A DNA stretch of 64,000 bases from Campylobacter gastrosuis (GCF_030249845.1 NZ_JANURM010000002.1:1-64000), one strand, 5' to 3'; shown: positions 1 through 7,051, numbered from the stretch's first letter. Notes: generated by a model from the sequence alone, not told the origin. Numbers and translations are program-made.

Positions 1-1181
1 ATTTGATTTGTAGTGCAAGTGATATTTGCGAAATGATAGGTTTTAAGGCCGTAAATAACATATTTAAAGATAAAGAGGAGTTTGAAAGCTATGTTAAAGA
101 GTGGCAAAAACGCTACACGATAATCGCTCTAATTGATACCTATTCGGGCGTGGCGACATTTCATATAACAGACACCGAAAACTCTGTCGGCATAGCAAGA
201 GCGGTGGCTAAATATATCCTAAGATACGGCAAACCGCAAGTAATCAAAGGCGATAACGGCAAGGCGTTTAAGAGCGAATATATAAATAGCGTGATGAATG
301 CGCTTGAGATTGAATACAGAGCCGTAAGGGCTTATAGCGGATGGCTCAAACCTTACGTGGAGCGAAATTTTAGAACACTTCAACATAACTTTACCGCAAA
401 TTTAGCCGGCTTTATCGGTCATAACATCACGCAAAGACAAGCCATTGAGTTTTTCTACTCTAAAAAGGAAAGACGCCTTAAAAAGGGCTATAAAACCAAT
501 TTAAGAGAGCTTAAAAATTTAAAGCAAGTGCAAAAACTAATGGACCTTTACGCTGAGAAATTTTTAAATACTCGCTATTTGGAGCGTTTAGAAATGAGCG
601 TGGCGGAGGCTTATAATCAAAAAGCTAACGAAGCGGTGGCGATGGACGCACTAAGCCTAAGCGCAAGGCTTGGCAAAAGAGAGCTAAAAAGCGTAAGTAA
701 AAAAGGTATAAGCGTGGGCGGCATCTGGTATCAAAACATCACAATGCACGGATATAACAACGTCTATGCAAATTTAAACATCAACAATCAAAGCGAGTGC
801 TTTTTATGGAACGAAAAGGGCGAATTTATAGATGTAGCCGTAGCAATTGACGATAAGACGAGAACAAGCGTAGAAGTTGCAAAAGCATCACAAAAGCTCT
901 TTAACAGAAGAGTAAAAGAGACTAAGGGGGCTATGCAGATAGCTAGAAGAGAGAGTGAGGCTAGGTTTGAGAGCTTTGTAAGAAGCGTGGAGGCTAGTGG
1001 TGCTGCGTGCCCTAAGATAGAGGCGGTAAATGGTGAGGGTATGATGATAAATAGGGCTTTAAAAGTGGCTGGAGGAGTTATGAAAAACGAGGCAATAAGT
1101 GATGAGGCTTTAAAAGTGGCTGGAAGTGATATAAAAAGAGGCAAAAAACATAAAGGATGGGAGCATTTCGGAGCTAAATAA
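1..1181 (+). CDS. MuA-like DDE transposase, 5' end cut by window edge
   Basis: C-terminal part of a Mu-family transposase, the enzyme that integrates the phage and replicates it by transposition. The frame is open to the left edge, so the N-terminal DNA-binding part is missing. Counting from the TTG at position 3, an RNase H-like rve domain shows the DDE triad: D45 in IALIDTYSG, D84 in IKGDNGKAF and E120 in PYVERNFRT. The D84-E120 spacing of 35 residues is typical of the family. A MuA-like beta-barrel and C-terminal tail should follow (about 200-390). The C-terminus has a degenerate repeat (ALKVAGGVMKNEAISDEALK). It is followed by the MuB gene, as in Mu, B3 and D3112. Confidence 0.93.
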   Translation, partial: LICSASDICEMIGFKAVNNIFKDKEEFESYVKEWQKRYTIIALIDTYSGVATFHITDTENSVGIARAVAKYILRYGKPQVIKGDNGKAFKSEYINSVMNALEIEYRAVRAYSGWLKPYVERNFRTLQHNFTANLAGFIGHNITQRQAIEFFYSKKERRLKKGYKTNLRELKNLKQVQKLMDLYAEKFLNTRYLERLEMSVAEAYNQKANEAVAMDALSLSARLGKRELKSVSKKGISVGGIWYQNITMHGYNNVYANLNINNQSECFLWNEKGEFIDVAVAIDDKTRTSVEVAKASQKLFNRRVKETKGAMQIARRESEARFESFVRSVEASGAACPKIEAVNGEGMMINRALKVAGGVMKNEAISDEALKVAGSDIKRGKKHKGWEHFGAK

Positions 1182-1195
1182 AAAGCCTTTTAAAA

Positions 1196-1238
1196 GCGTA
1201 TTAAACGGCATTTAAACGCATTTAAACATTTTTAAAAG
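1196..1238. repeat. AT-rich TTTAAA-type repeat cluster between transposase and MuB genes
   Basis: The 89-base gap contains several TTTAAAC and TTTTAAAAG units. The 18-mer at 1221-1238 (TTTAAACATTTTTAAAAG) occurs exactly in inverted orientation at 12498-12515, inside a tandem repeat beside the terminase genes. It could be a phage-wide protein-binding site; that function is inferred. Confidence 0.5.
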
Positions 1239-1270
1239 TCTTTAAAATAAATCAAAAAAGGACAAAAAAT

Positions 1271-2137
1271 ATGCAAGAGATCATAGTTAAACTCAATGAG
1301 TTTTTAAAAGATACGGGGATAAGTGCTTCGGCACTTGCTCGTGCGATAGGTGTTAGCGGTGCTGTGATAAGTCAGTTTAGGCAGGGTGCATATAAGGGTG
1401 ATGCTAAAAGCGTTGCTACAAAGATAGAAAAATACATAAGCAACTACCAAAACAAGAGCGAGACAAAAAGTGCCGTGCTAAAAGATGAAGTGTATGCTAG
1501 TAAAGATGCAAAGATGGCAAAGTTTGTCATAAGTGAGGCTATAAATGAGCGTGAGATAGCTCTGATATACGGTAGTGCTGGGACTGGAAAGACAACTATA
1601 CTTAAAGAATTTGCCAAAAATAGCCCAAATGCAGTGCTAATAGAGGCTACTTGTCATACTACGGCTAAGGTGCTTTTAGAGGAGCTTTGTGAGGCGTTAA
1701 AGATAGATGGTGTAAGTAGTATCAATGCGAAATTAAAGGCTGTGGCTAGGTTTTTAAAAGATAATGACAAGATAATCTTAATAGATGAAGCAGAGCATCT
1801 GCCTTTAAGGGCTTTGGAGGATTTAAGGCGGATATATGACTTTTCTCACACTACGATGGTGCTTTGTGGGACTGAGATACTGCTAAATAACCTAATGGGT
1901 AAGAATAAGGAGCTAAGGCAACTTTACTCACGCATATGCGGTAAGTGGTGCATGCAAGGACTGAGCGAGGCGGAGTGTGAGGGCTTTTTCGGTACGGGAA
2001 TATATGAGTATAGCAAAGGCAACTTTAGAAGTTCTGCAAAGCTATATAAAAAGGCACTAAGACTTGCAGAGCTAAATGGTTGTGAGCTTGATGATGAAAT
2101 TATCGCAAATGCAACTCAGATGGTAATACTAGGATAA
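1271..2137 (+). CDS. MuB-like AAA+ ATPase, target-DNA activator
   Basis: ATP-dependent DNA-binding partner of the transposase, expected to deliver target DNA and give transposition immunity. Residues 1-60 form a Cro/Xre-like helix-turn-helix (ASALARAIGVSGAVISQFRQ), the usual N-terminal domain of MuB. The AAA+ core has Walker A GSAGTGKT at 101-108 and Walker B IILIDEAEH near 168-176. The C-terminal 60 residues correspond to the MuB C-terminal domain. Length 288 is slightly under Mu MuB (about 312). ATG start is preceded by an AAAAAGGAC ribosome site. It lies downstream of the transposase gene in the same direction, probably co-transcribed. Confidence 0.92.
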   Translation: MQEIIVKLNEFLKDTGISASALARAIGVSGAVISQFRQGAYKGDAKSVATKIEKYISNYQNKSETKSAVLKDEVYASKDAKMAKFVISEAINEREIALIYGSAGTGKTTILKEFAKNSPNAVLIEATCHTTAKVLLEELCEALKIDGVSSINAKLKAVARFLKDNDKIILIDEAEHLPLRALEDLRRIYDFSHTTMVLCGTEILLNNLMGKNKELRQLYSRICGKWCMQGLSEAECEGFFGTGIYEYSKGNFRSSAKLYKKALRLAELNGCELDDEIIANATQMVILG

Positions 2138-2140
2138 GCG

Positions 2141-2329
2141 ATGACACACGCTGCGATAGCTAAAATTTTAGGACTTAGCACCGAGCGAGTAAGACAGATA
2201 GAAAAGCGTGCTATCGCAAAACTCTCTCATCCTAGAAACAAGCAAGCGTGGGAGAGAATAAGGGAAATTTTACAAGAGATAGAGGATGAAAGAGCCAAAA
2301 GAGATAGTGAAAGTGAGGTGGTGGGATGA
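2141..2329 (+). CDS. Small sigma-70 region 4-like helix-turn-helix protein
   Basis: A 62-residue protein starting 3 bases after the MuB stop. Residues 4-28 (AAIAKILGLSTERVRQIEKR) match the sigma-70 region 4 helix-turn-helix seen in RpoD and RpoS. It has no other sigma domains, so it is unlikely to be a sigma factor itself. The rest is a charged helix. Its stop overlaps the next start (ATGA). A small DNA-binding regulator of early phage transcription is plausible, but the role is unknown. Confidence 0.7.
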   Translation: MTHAAIAKILGLSTERVRQIEKRAIAKLSHPRNKQAWERIREILQEIEDERAKRDSESEVVG

Positions 2330-2433
2330 TACGAGGGCTAAACGGATTTTATTCACGCAAATTTTATGAGCTTGATGGCGAGTTTATATGCTTTAAAGGC
2401 TCTAAGAAAGCCGTTGATACGATAAAAATTTAA
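2326..2433 (+). CDS. 35-residue hypothetical phage protein
   Basis: ATG at 2326 overlaps the previous stop in an ATGA, and 35 codons follow to a TAA. The product is basic and aromatic (MIRGLNGFYSRKFYELDGEF) with no recognisable domain. Translational coupling to the HTH gene is the main reason to call it real. Function unknown. Confidence 0.45.
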   Translation: MIRGLNGFYSRKFYELDGEFICFKGSKKAVDTIKI

Positions 2434-2442
2434 GTGTTTAAT

Positions 2443-2462
2443 AAGCCGCTTATGGGCGGTTT
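2443..2462 (+). terminator. Weak hairpin after the small early genes
   Basis: AAGCCGC at 2443-2449 pairs with GCGGTTT at 2456-2462 (one G-T pair), but no clear T-run follows. A second hairpin, GGGATT-AAA-AATCCC, lies at 2509-2523 just before the next gene. Either could reduce read-through. Confidence 0.35.
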
Positions 2463-2547
2463 AATTAAGTGCTTAATGACGTCAAAAAGACTTAAAAAGA
2501 GTGGCGGTGGGATTAAAAATCCCTAAAAACAAAAAAAAGGATAAAAA

Positions 2548-2862
2548 ATGACACAAACAGTAGTAAATAGCGACATAGATGTCTTAATAGATGCTTTAAG
2601 AAGCTTAGGTGGTGGAGCTTTTTTAAGCGAAACCTCAAAAAATCTAAAACAAGCAATAAATTCAGTTGTTCAGACCCAAAAGTCAGCAAATGTAACTCTA
2701 AAACTAATCATAAAGCCAGACCAGCACGAAAGTGGTCAAATAGTAGTGTTTGGCTCAAACAGCGTAAATCTGCCAAAAGAGCCTATAAAGACTAGATTTT
2801 ACGTTAGTAACGAGATGTTGCCTAGCAGAAACGCACCAGATCAGCTGGTGTTTGATTTTTAA
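2548..2862 (+). CDS. Hypothetical phage protein, 104 aa
   Basis: ORF with a good ribosome site (AAAAGGATAAAAAATG) in the early phage operon. I do not recognise a family. It is soluble with no signal peptide or membrane segment: an N-terminal helical part (DIDVLIDALRSLGGGAFLSE) and a beta-rich second half ending LVFDF. The next gene (DUF2303-like) starts 17 bases downstream with a near-identical AAAGGATAAAAAATG leader, so the two are probably expressed together and may act together. Confidence 0.6.
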   Translation: MTQTVVNSDIDVLIDALRSLGGGAFLSETSKNLKQAINSVVQTQKSANVTLKLIIKPDQHESGQIVVFGSNSVNLPKEPIKTRFYVSNEMLPSRNAPDQLVFDF

Positions 2863-2878
2863 AAATAAAGGATAAAAA

Positions 2879-3649
2879 ATGCAAAGAGAAAACGAATACA
2901 TAGTGCCAAGCATAGAGATAGATAGCGATAAAAGAGCCGTCATAGTGCATAAAGACTATATATTAAGAGGCGAGTTGCTTAAAGAGCCTCTAAGAAACAG
3001 CTACGACATAAACGCACTTGACGTAGATAGCTTCGTAGGGCTAGTAAATGAGTATAAAGAGCCAAACTCAAAGCTATTTTTTGATGATAAAAGCATAAAG
3101 TGCATAGTGGATTTTAACACCAAAGACAGAGCGGAGTTTTGCGAAAAACGCATAGGGCTAAACCTAGCTTATACGCCATTTTATTATAGCTTTAACGAAC
3201 ACTTAGGCGTAAATTTATCACAAAGAGATTTTGTATTTTTACTTAAATCTCTGTTTATGTATATAACCAATATAGACGGCAAACCAAACGACAATATGGA
3301 CGTAATAGAGCTAGCCCAGAGCCTGCAGGCAGTAAAGAAATTTGACAGCGTGCAAAAGAACACAAGCTCAAAGATAAGCCTTGATGTAGAGATAAAATCG
3401 GGTGCGAAAGAGAACTTAACCCTGCCAAACAAGATAACCTTTAAGTTGCCTATTTATGAAGCCGACGTTAGGCTCATGGGCGAGTTTGAAGTAGAACTAT
3501 TTGTAGATATTAAAAACGATAGCGAGTTTAATATAAGACTTGTGTGTTATACGGCAGAAGCGGTAAGGCGAGAGGTTTTAAACGAACTTGTAAAAAACAT
3601 ACAAGAGCGGTGCGATGAAGTAACGGCTTATAAAGCTAGTTTAAATTGA
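2879..3649 (+). CDS. DUF2303 / YfdQ-like phage protein
   Basis: A 256-residue soluble protein. The pattern of the second half resembles DUF2303 (YfdQ family): a LSQRDFVFLLK segment, then DVIELAQSLQAVKKFDSVQ, then a beta-rich LTLPNKITFKLPIYEA core and a C-terminal helix. DUF2303 proteins are widespread in prophages near recombination and early genes; their function is not established. Here it follows a 104-aa hypothetical protein with the same kind of ribosome site and precedes a nucleotide-enzyme-like protein and Gam. The assignment is by motif resemblance only. Confidence 0.55.
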   Translation: MQRENEYIVPSIEIDSDKRAVIVHKDYILRGELLKEPLRNSYDINALDVDSFVGLVNEYKEPNSKLFFDDKSIKCIVDFNTKDRAEFCEKRIGLNLAYTPFYYSFNEHLGVNLSQRDFVFLLKSLFMYITNIDGKPNDNMDVIELAQSLQAVKKFDSVQKNTSSKISLDVEIKSGAKENLTLPNKITFKLPIYEADVRLMGEFEVELFVDIKNDSEFNIRLVCYTAEAVRREVLNELVKNIQERCDEVTAYKASLN

Positions 3650-3707
3650 TTTTACAGGGGGCTAAAATTAGCCTCCGATAAAGTTAAATTTTAAGAAAGG
3701 AGAAACG

Positions 3708-4073
3708 ATGAGTAAAACGACTATGAGACTTGTCTATGTTGCTACGCCTTATGCGGGATTGCGCGGTGTAAGCGAATCAAATCGCCCATTTTTAGCAAAA
3801 CGCATAGCTAAAGATACTTGCAAAAGAGTAAAAGAAGCTGGATATACGCCTATTAGCCCCATACTGGCTTTTAGCGAGATATTTGACGAGCAAAAAGATA
3901 GAGAGCGTGTGCTTGAAGCTGGACTTGAGCTACTTAGCCACTGCTCTTATGCGTATTTTTACGACTTACACCCGGATAGTCATCTTAGCGAAGGTATGAA
4001 AAAAGAGCGAGAATACGCAAGAGAGCTTGGCATAACCGAGCTTGATTTAGACGGCGGATTGTGGATTGATTAA
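3708..4073 (+). CDS. DUF4406-like / nucleoside deoxyribosyltransferase-fold protein
   Basis: A 121-residue protein opening with RLVYVATPYAG, a strand-loop typical of the nucleoside 2-deoxyribosyltransferase-like superfamily (DUF4406 and relatives). Next come a helix with AKRIAKDTCKRVKEAGYTPI and later SEGMKKEREYARELGI, where these proteins carry a conserved Ser/Glu-containing helix start. Such small proteins are common in phages; most are uncharacterised and may act in nucleotide metabolism. Start is ATG after AAGAAAGGAGAAACG. Its TAA overlaps the next ATG. Confidence 0.6.
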   Translation: MSKTTMRLVYVATPYAGLRGVSESNRPFLAKRIAKDTCKRVKEAGYTPISPILAFSEIFDEQKDRERVLEAGLELLSHCSYAYFYDLHPDSHLSEGMKKEREYARELGITELDLDGGLWID

Positions 4074-4219
4074 TGCCACTACATATCGTAAGAAAAGCTA
4101 GTAAGTCTAAGTCCAAAAAAGATAAAGACTACGCCATAGGCTTTCTTTACGGATACGTTTGCAAGCTCAAATTCGCGATGAAATTTAAAATCTTAGGAGG
4201 AAAATATGCAAATAAATAG
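4073..4219 (+). CDS. 48-residue basic hypothetical protein
   Basis: Starts in a TAATG overlap with the preceding gene and runs 48 codons into the start of gam. The N-terminus is strongly basic (RKASKSKSKKDKD); the middle is hydrophobic and aromatic (YAIGFLYGYVCKLKFAMKF). No family recognised. The two tight overlaps suggest a real, translationally coupled gene rather than a chance ORF. Confidence 0.45.
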   Translation: MPLHIVRKASKSKSKKDKDYAIGFLYGYVCKLKFAMKFKILGGKYANK

Positions 4220-4691
4220 TTTTAGCGATGTTGATGTCGCTTTAAAAAGACTTTGTGAGCTAAGTGTAGGGATTGAGAAAATCAACGGCGAAGTAACGAT
4301 TGAATGCAACCGCATAAAAGAGGCACGCAAAAGTGAAGTTGAGCGTTTAGAGAGTGAAAAGAACTTTATAGAGCAGCAAATAACGCTATTTTGCGAGGAT
4401 AATAAGGCTGAGTTTGCTGAGAAGCGAAGCAAAGAATTTACCTTTGGCGAGATAGGCTACCGCATAAGCAAGAGTGTGAGCATACCAAGAGTAAAAGCAA
4501 AACTTGAAAGCCTAATAAGCTCAATAAAGGCATTTGGACTAGCCAAAGAGTGCATAACATATACGGAAACACCAAATAAAGAAGCCTTAGCTGAGCTAAA
4601 AGATGAAGATTTAGTAAAACTGGGGCTTAAAAGGGTGGTAAAGGATAATTTTAGAATTGTGCCAAAAATTGAGAGTTTAGAGATGAGCTAA
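4206..4691 (+). CDS. gam: Mu Gam-like host-nuclease inhibitor
   Basis: Gam binds double-stranded DNA ends and protects phage DNA from RecBCD/AddAB-type exonucleases; it is a distant relative of Ku. At 161 residues it matches the family (Mu Gam about 174). It shows the expected long N-terminal coiled coil (about 5-75, rich in E, K and R) followed by the conserved beta part with FGEIGYRIS and a C-terminal VKDNFRIVPKIE segment. ATG preceded by TTAGGAGG. A strong hairpin terminator lies just downstream, so gam closes this operon. Confidence 0.88.
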   Translation: MQINSFSDVDVALKRLCELSVGIEKINGEVTIECNRIKEARKSEVERLESEKNFIEQQITLFCEDNKAEFAEKRSKEFTFGEIGYRISKSVSIPRVKAKLESLISSIKAFGLAKECITYTETPNKEALAELKDEDLVKLGLKRVVKDNFRIVPKIESLEMS

Positions 4692-4700
4692 ACTTTAACA

Positions 4701-4723
4701 AAAAGCCCTAAAAATGGGCTTTT
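4701..4723 (+). terminator. Rho-independent terminator after gam
   Basis: AAAAGCCC (4701-4708) and GGGCTTTT (4716-4723) form an 8-bp stem with a 7-base loop, placed 10 bases after the gam stop. Confidence 0.8.
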
Positions 4724-4782
4724 GATTAAGGTTTTTAAAAGTGGTTTTTAGGTAGAATATCACATCTTTTAAAGGGGAATTT

Positions 4783-5013
4783 ATGGCAAACGACAATCTT
4801 ATCAAACAAACCTGCAAAGAGCTTGGTTTAACATATAAGCAACTTGGGGAGTTGATAGGGTATAGTGAGAGTGCGTTAAACAACGCTTCAAGGCAAGATA
4901 AGATTAGCGAACCGCTAAAATTTGCCATAATGTTATATCTTGAAAATTTAAAGCTCAAAGAGGAGCTTGAAGATTTTAGGACTTTAAAAGCCATATTATC
5001 AAAAACACTTTAA
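4783..5013 (+). CDS. Cro/Xre-like HTH regulator, 76 aa
   Basis: Short DNA-binding protein with a helix-turn-helix at about 9-38 (CKELGLTYKQLGELIGYSES followed by ALNN), then a helical tail. It stands alone between the gam terminator and the strong promoter at 5060, with its own -10-like TAGAAT at 4753-4758. Its position next to palindromic sites (5004-5020 and 5095-5121) makes it a candidate regulator of the downstream promoter; that link is inferred. Ribosome site AAAGGGGAATTTATG. Confidence 0.7.
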   Translation: MANDNLIKQTCKELGLTYKQLGELIGYSESALNNASRQDKISEPLKFAIMLYLENLKLKEELEDFRTLKAILSKTL

Positions 5014-5020
5014 AAGTGTT
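5004..5020. promoter_or_regulatory. Inverted repeat overlapping the HTH gene stop
   Basis: AACACTT (5004-5010), TAA, AAGTGTT (5014-5020) is a perfect 7-bp inverted repeat over the stop codon. Its AACAC/GTGTT halves recur in the palindrome at 5095-5121, so it may be an operator as well as a weak terminator. Confidence 0.4.
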
Positions 5021-5059
5021 AATTTTCTACATAAAAACACAAAATATAACTTTAAAACC

Positions 5060-5089
5060 TTGACAATAACACAATAAAAGTGGTATAAT
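5060..5089 (+). promoter_or_regulatory. Near-perfect sigma-70 promoter
   Basis: TTGACA at 5060-5065 and TATAAT at 5084-5089 are separated by 18 bases, with TGG before the -10. A full -35 is unusual in Campylobacter. It should drive the 29-aa peptide and the genes after it. Confidence 0.8.
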
Positions 5090-5094
5090 CCTTT

Positions 5095-5121
5095 TATCAA
5101 ACACAAATAAAGTGTTTGATA
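5095..5121. promoter_or_regulatory. 10-bp perfect palindrome just after the promoter
   Basis: TATCAAACAC (5095-5104), a 7-base spacer, GTGTTTGATA (5112-5121). It sits at the expected transcription start, so it is either an operator or a 5' stem-loop protecting the mRNA. No T-run follows, so it is not a terminator. Confidence 0.6.
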
Positions 5122-5138
5122 GAAAGGAGAGCGAAACG

Positions 5139-5228
5139 ATGGAAAACGCAGAGCAAATCATCAACTTGACCACTGCGGTTGTAGTTTTGATAACGGCAAT
5201 TATCAAACTATTAAGCCAAAGGCGTTAA
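5139..5228 (+). CDS. 29-residue membrane peptide, candidate type I toxin
   Basis: ATG at 5139, preceded by GAAAGGAGAGCGAAACG. The peptide is a short polar start (MENAEQIINLT), one hydrophobic helix (TAVVVLITAIIKLL) and a basic end (SQRR). This architecture is shared by type I toxins (Fst/Ldr, TxpA/BsrG, Helicobacter AapA) and by some small phage membrane proteins. The start region GCGAAACGAT (5131-5140) is exactly complementary to ATCGTTTCGC at 5269-5278, which could block translation in the full mRNA. An antisense extended -10 lies at 5287-5295. No sequence family is recognised; the toxin role is inferred from layout. Confidence 0.55.
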   Translation: MENAEQIINLTTAVVVLITAIIKLLSQRR

Positions 5229-5241
5229 AATGTGAGCTAAG

Positions 5242-5255
5242 GGGGCGGTCGCCCC
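5242..5255. other. GC-rich hairpin in the peptide 3' region
   Basis: GGGGC, GGTC tetraloop, GCCCC: an unusually GC-rich hairpin in AT-rich DNA, 13 bases after the 29-aa ORF. It is a structural element of the sense RNA or of a possible antisense RNA. Confidence 0.6.
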
Positions 5256-5286
5256 AACCACCTTGCGTATCGTTTCGCTTGCCTTT

Positions 5287-5295
5287 ATTATATCA
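5287..5295 (-). promoter_or_regulatory. Extended -10 on the minus strand, possible antisense promoter
   Basis: Read on the minus strand the sequence is TGATATAAT, a consensus extended -10. Transcription from about 5279 would run leftward through the hairpin and across the 29-aa peptide gene. The same bases could give a weaker plus-strand -10 for the 33-aa ORF, so the assignment is tentative. Confidence 0.45.
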
Positions 5296-5308
5296 TAAAG
5301 GGGCTATT

Positions 5309-5410
5309 ATGTTACAAAGTGTTTTAACGCTAATTTTAGCGGTGTCTGTTTTAGGTTTGACGATTGAAGTCATCAAAATAAAAAAAGAGATTAAGGAGCT
5401 TAAAAAATGA
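5309..5410 (+). CDS. 33-residue membrane peptide
   Basis: ATG after AAAGGGGCTATT; 33 codons ending in an ATGA overlap with the rha-like gene. One hydrophobic helix (MLQSVLTLILAVSVLGLTI) is followed by a lysine-rich tail (KIKKEIKELKK). It resembles the 29-aa peptide upstream in design but not in sequence. It could be a second toxin-like or holin-like peptide, or an expression leader for rha. Function unknown. Confidence 0.5.
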   Translation: MLQSVLTLILAVSVLGLTIEVIKIKKEIKELKK

Positions 5411-6063
5411 GTGTTTTAATCCCTATAAATAACGTAAATGTAGTTTTTGAAGTGGTTGGCGATGAAATATTCGCCACTTCATTGCAAGTTGCAGAAGTTT
5501 TCGAAAAAAGACACACTCATATTTTAGATATTATTAAAGACTATCCAAGCGATGATTTCCGTGAGCTAAATTTTCGGCTCACGGAGCGAACCGCCAAATT
5601 TGGGGCTGTCGTGCGAAGTGAGCCGTATTATAAAATTTCACGTGACGGCTTTTCGCTTTTGGTTATGGGCTTTACTGGCGAGAAGGCTTACAGGTGGAAA
5701 ATAGAGTTTATTGCCGCCTTTAATAAAATGGAGGCGATGATAAAAAATGGCAGCATAGCAAACGATAAATTTACCGAAGTCCTAACCGCTCTAAAAGACA
5801 AATCAACCGAAGCAGATAATGCTAAGCTTGAAATTTTAACCCTAAAAGATGAACTTATATCAACTCAAAGAAAGCTTATAGAAAAGCTAGAAAATACAAA
5901 AAATAACGAGCTACAAACGATTAAAAAATCTACCCGCCTAAATAAAAGCGAAAAAGACGAAATAGTAAGGCTGTATAAAAGTGGGCTATCTCAGGGTGAA
6001 ATTTGCCGAAGGATGGATAGAAGTCGCGATGCTGTAAGAAATGCTATAAGGGGTGTGCTATGA
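5407..6063 (+). CDS. Rha-family phage regulatory protein with C-terminal HTH
   Basis: The N-terminal half (about 15-115) matches the Rha family (pRha, PF09669): ATSLQVAEVFEKRHTHILDI, then YYKISRDGFSLLVMGFTGEK and AYRWKIEFIAAFNKME. These are phage regulators or antirepressors. A coiled-coil linker follows, then a C-terminal helix-turn-helix (SEKDEIVRLYKSGLSQGEIC, about 178-215) like that of resolvases and transposases. At 218 residues it is a normal two-domain Rha protein. Start overlaps the 33-aa ORF and stop overlaps the next gene (ATGA), so the group is one operon. Confidence 0.85.
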   Translation: MSVLIPINNVNVVFEVVGDEIFATSLQVAEVFEKRHTHILDIIKDYPSDDFRELNFRLTERTAKFGAVVRSEPYYKISRDGFSLLVMGFTGEKAYRWKIEFIAAFNKMEAMIKNGSIANDKFTEVLTALKDKSTEADNAKLEILTLKDELISTQRKLIEKLENTKNNELQTIKKSTRLNKSEKDEIVRLYKSGLSQGEICRRMDRSRDAVRNAIRGVL

Positions 6064-6269
6064 AAGAGGTTAGTGTATTTTTCTTAGATGAGGTAGATAA
6101 TGCCAAAGATCTTTTACTTGGACTTAGCGTTTTACTTGAAGGACTTGGTAGGATTTGTAATGATGACGGAAGCGTAAAAGGATTAACACAGGCTTTATAT
6201 CTGCTCGATGATGTGTGCTTTGATATGGCTAAAAAGTTGCAAGACACACCGATATACAAAAAAACCTAA
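6060..6269 (+). CDS. Hypothetical phage protein, 69 aa
   Basis: Begins in an ATGA overlap with the rha-like stop. The product is acidic and helical (VDNAKDLLLGLSVLLEGLGR), soluble, without a recognised domain. Translational coupling suggests it is made with the Rha protein. A terminator-like hairpin follows 10 bases after the stop. Function unknown. Confidence 0.55.
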   Translation: MKEVSVFFLDEVDNAKDLLLGLSVLLEGLGRICNDDGSVKGLTQALYLLDDVCFDMAKKLQDTPIYKKT

Positions 6270-6278
6270 TAATCAAAT

Positions 6279-6297
6279 AGGGGCGTAAGCCCTTTTT
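6279..6297 (+). terminator. Rho-independent terminator
   Basis: AGGGGC-GTAA-GCCCTT with a run of five T's (6293-6297), downstream of the 69-aa gene. Confidence 0.65.
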
Positions 6298-6301
6298 AAA
6301 G

Positions 6302-6315
6302 TATCTTTAAAGATA
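6302..6315. promoter_or_regulatory. 14-bp perfect palindrome
   Basis: TATCTTTAAAGATA lies between the terminator and the next start, about 19 bases before the ATG. A candidate operator. Confidence 0.35.
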
Positions 6316-6333
6316 TTTTAAAAAGGATTTAAA

Positions 6334-6549
6334 ATGGCAAAAAAATTAACGACTAAGCAAAGAATTCACATATCTAATTTAGCGGCTATAAAAAGGGCTA
6401 CCTATAAAGCAAGGCTTGAAGATGTGATAAATTACGACCTAAGCTTTTACCGATTTAAAAACGGAAAGCTAAATCTCTCAAAAATGGCTAGATGCACCGG
6501 TTTAAGTTGGGGTTTTTTGCATAAATACTTATGGTTTAAGGGGCTATAA
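6334..6549 (+). CDS. Small basic hypothetical protein, possible HTH
   Basis: A 71-residue, strongly basic protein (MAKKLTTKQRIHISNLAAIK). A C-terminal segment, LNLSKMARCTGLSWGFLHKY, reads like a helix-turn-helix, with the second helix ending in aromatic residues. It sits directly before gemA (the next ATG follows its stop) in the early/middle regulatory region. A DNA-binding role is likely but the family is not recognised. Confidence 0.55.
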   Translation: MAKKLTTKQRIHISNLAAIKRATYKARLEDVINYDLSFYRFKNGKLNLSKMARCTGLSWGFLHKYLWFKGL

Positions 6550-6999
6550 ATGACCAAGGCTCAAGAGATTTATAGAAAGCAATTGCTAACCCGCATACAT
6601 ACTCATCCGCAGTATAAAATCATCAAAGAAAATGAGGCTTGGAGCGAGTGGCTAGAGCTTAGATTTGGCGTGAGTAGCAGTAAGGAGCTAAGCATAAAAG
6701 AGCTAAATATTGTTATAGACATATTAAATCAAAGATGTAATGATGAAATTGATATAAAGCCTGACTATGCCGGACGAAACATACTAAATCCGGCTAAAAT
6801 AACCGCCAAACAGATAGAAAAAATCAAAGTCTTAGCTAGTAAGCTCGGCTGGGACGATGCTAGACTAATGAAATTTATAAATAGACAGTGTAAGGCTCTG
6901 TTGCTTTATAGTTCATACTTAAATAAATTAAGCAAGAAGCAAGCCACAAGCGTGATAACGGGACTAAATGCTGTCTTAAAAGACAAAGCAAAAGCCTAG
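6550..6999 (+). CDS. gemA: GemA-like (Mu gp16, DUF1018) protein
   Basis: The 149-residue product matches the GemA/gp16 family (PF06252). It has an N-terminal basic helix (KAQEIYRKQLLTRIHTHPQY), a central ITAKQIEKIKVLASKLGWDD segment with the family-typical Gly-Trp, and a C-terminal LNKLSKKQATSVITGLNAVL. In Mu, GemA modulates host gene expression and DNA topology; its mechanism is not settled. It directly follows the small basic protein gene and ends the middle-gene group before the TGG-type promoter at 7022. Confidence 0.85.
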   Translation: MTKAQEIYRKQLLTRIHTHPQYKIIKENEAWSEWLELRFGVSSSKELSIKELNIVIDILNQRCNDEIDIKPDYAGRNILNPAKITAKQIEKIKVLASKLGWDDARLMKFINRQCKALLLYSSYLNKLSKKQATSVITGLNAVLKDKAKA

Positions 7000-7021
7000 A
7001 GTATGAAAAAAATTAAAAAAG

Positions 7022-7030
7022 TGGTAGAAT
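7022..7030 (+). promoter_or_regulatory. Phage promoter, extended -10
   Basis: TGGTAGAAT, 22 bases before the zinc-ribbon gene start. The preceding AAAGTGG is shared with the strong promoter at 5060 and resembles that of the RNA array at 7694, suggesting a common phage promoter style. Confidence 0.5.
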
Positions 7031-7051
7031 GGGCAAAAAACAGGAGTAAAG

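Noticed and set aside
788-1144. 118-aa minus-strand ORF opposite the transposase
   Set aside because: Low-complexity Ser/Ala/Leu composition typical of antisense frames of Lys/Glu-rich genes; no ribosome site.
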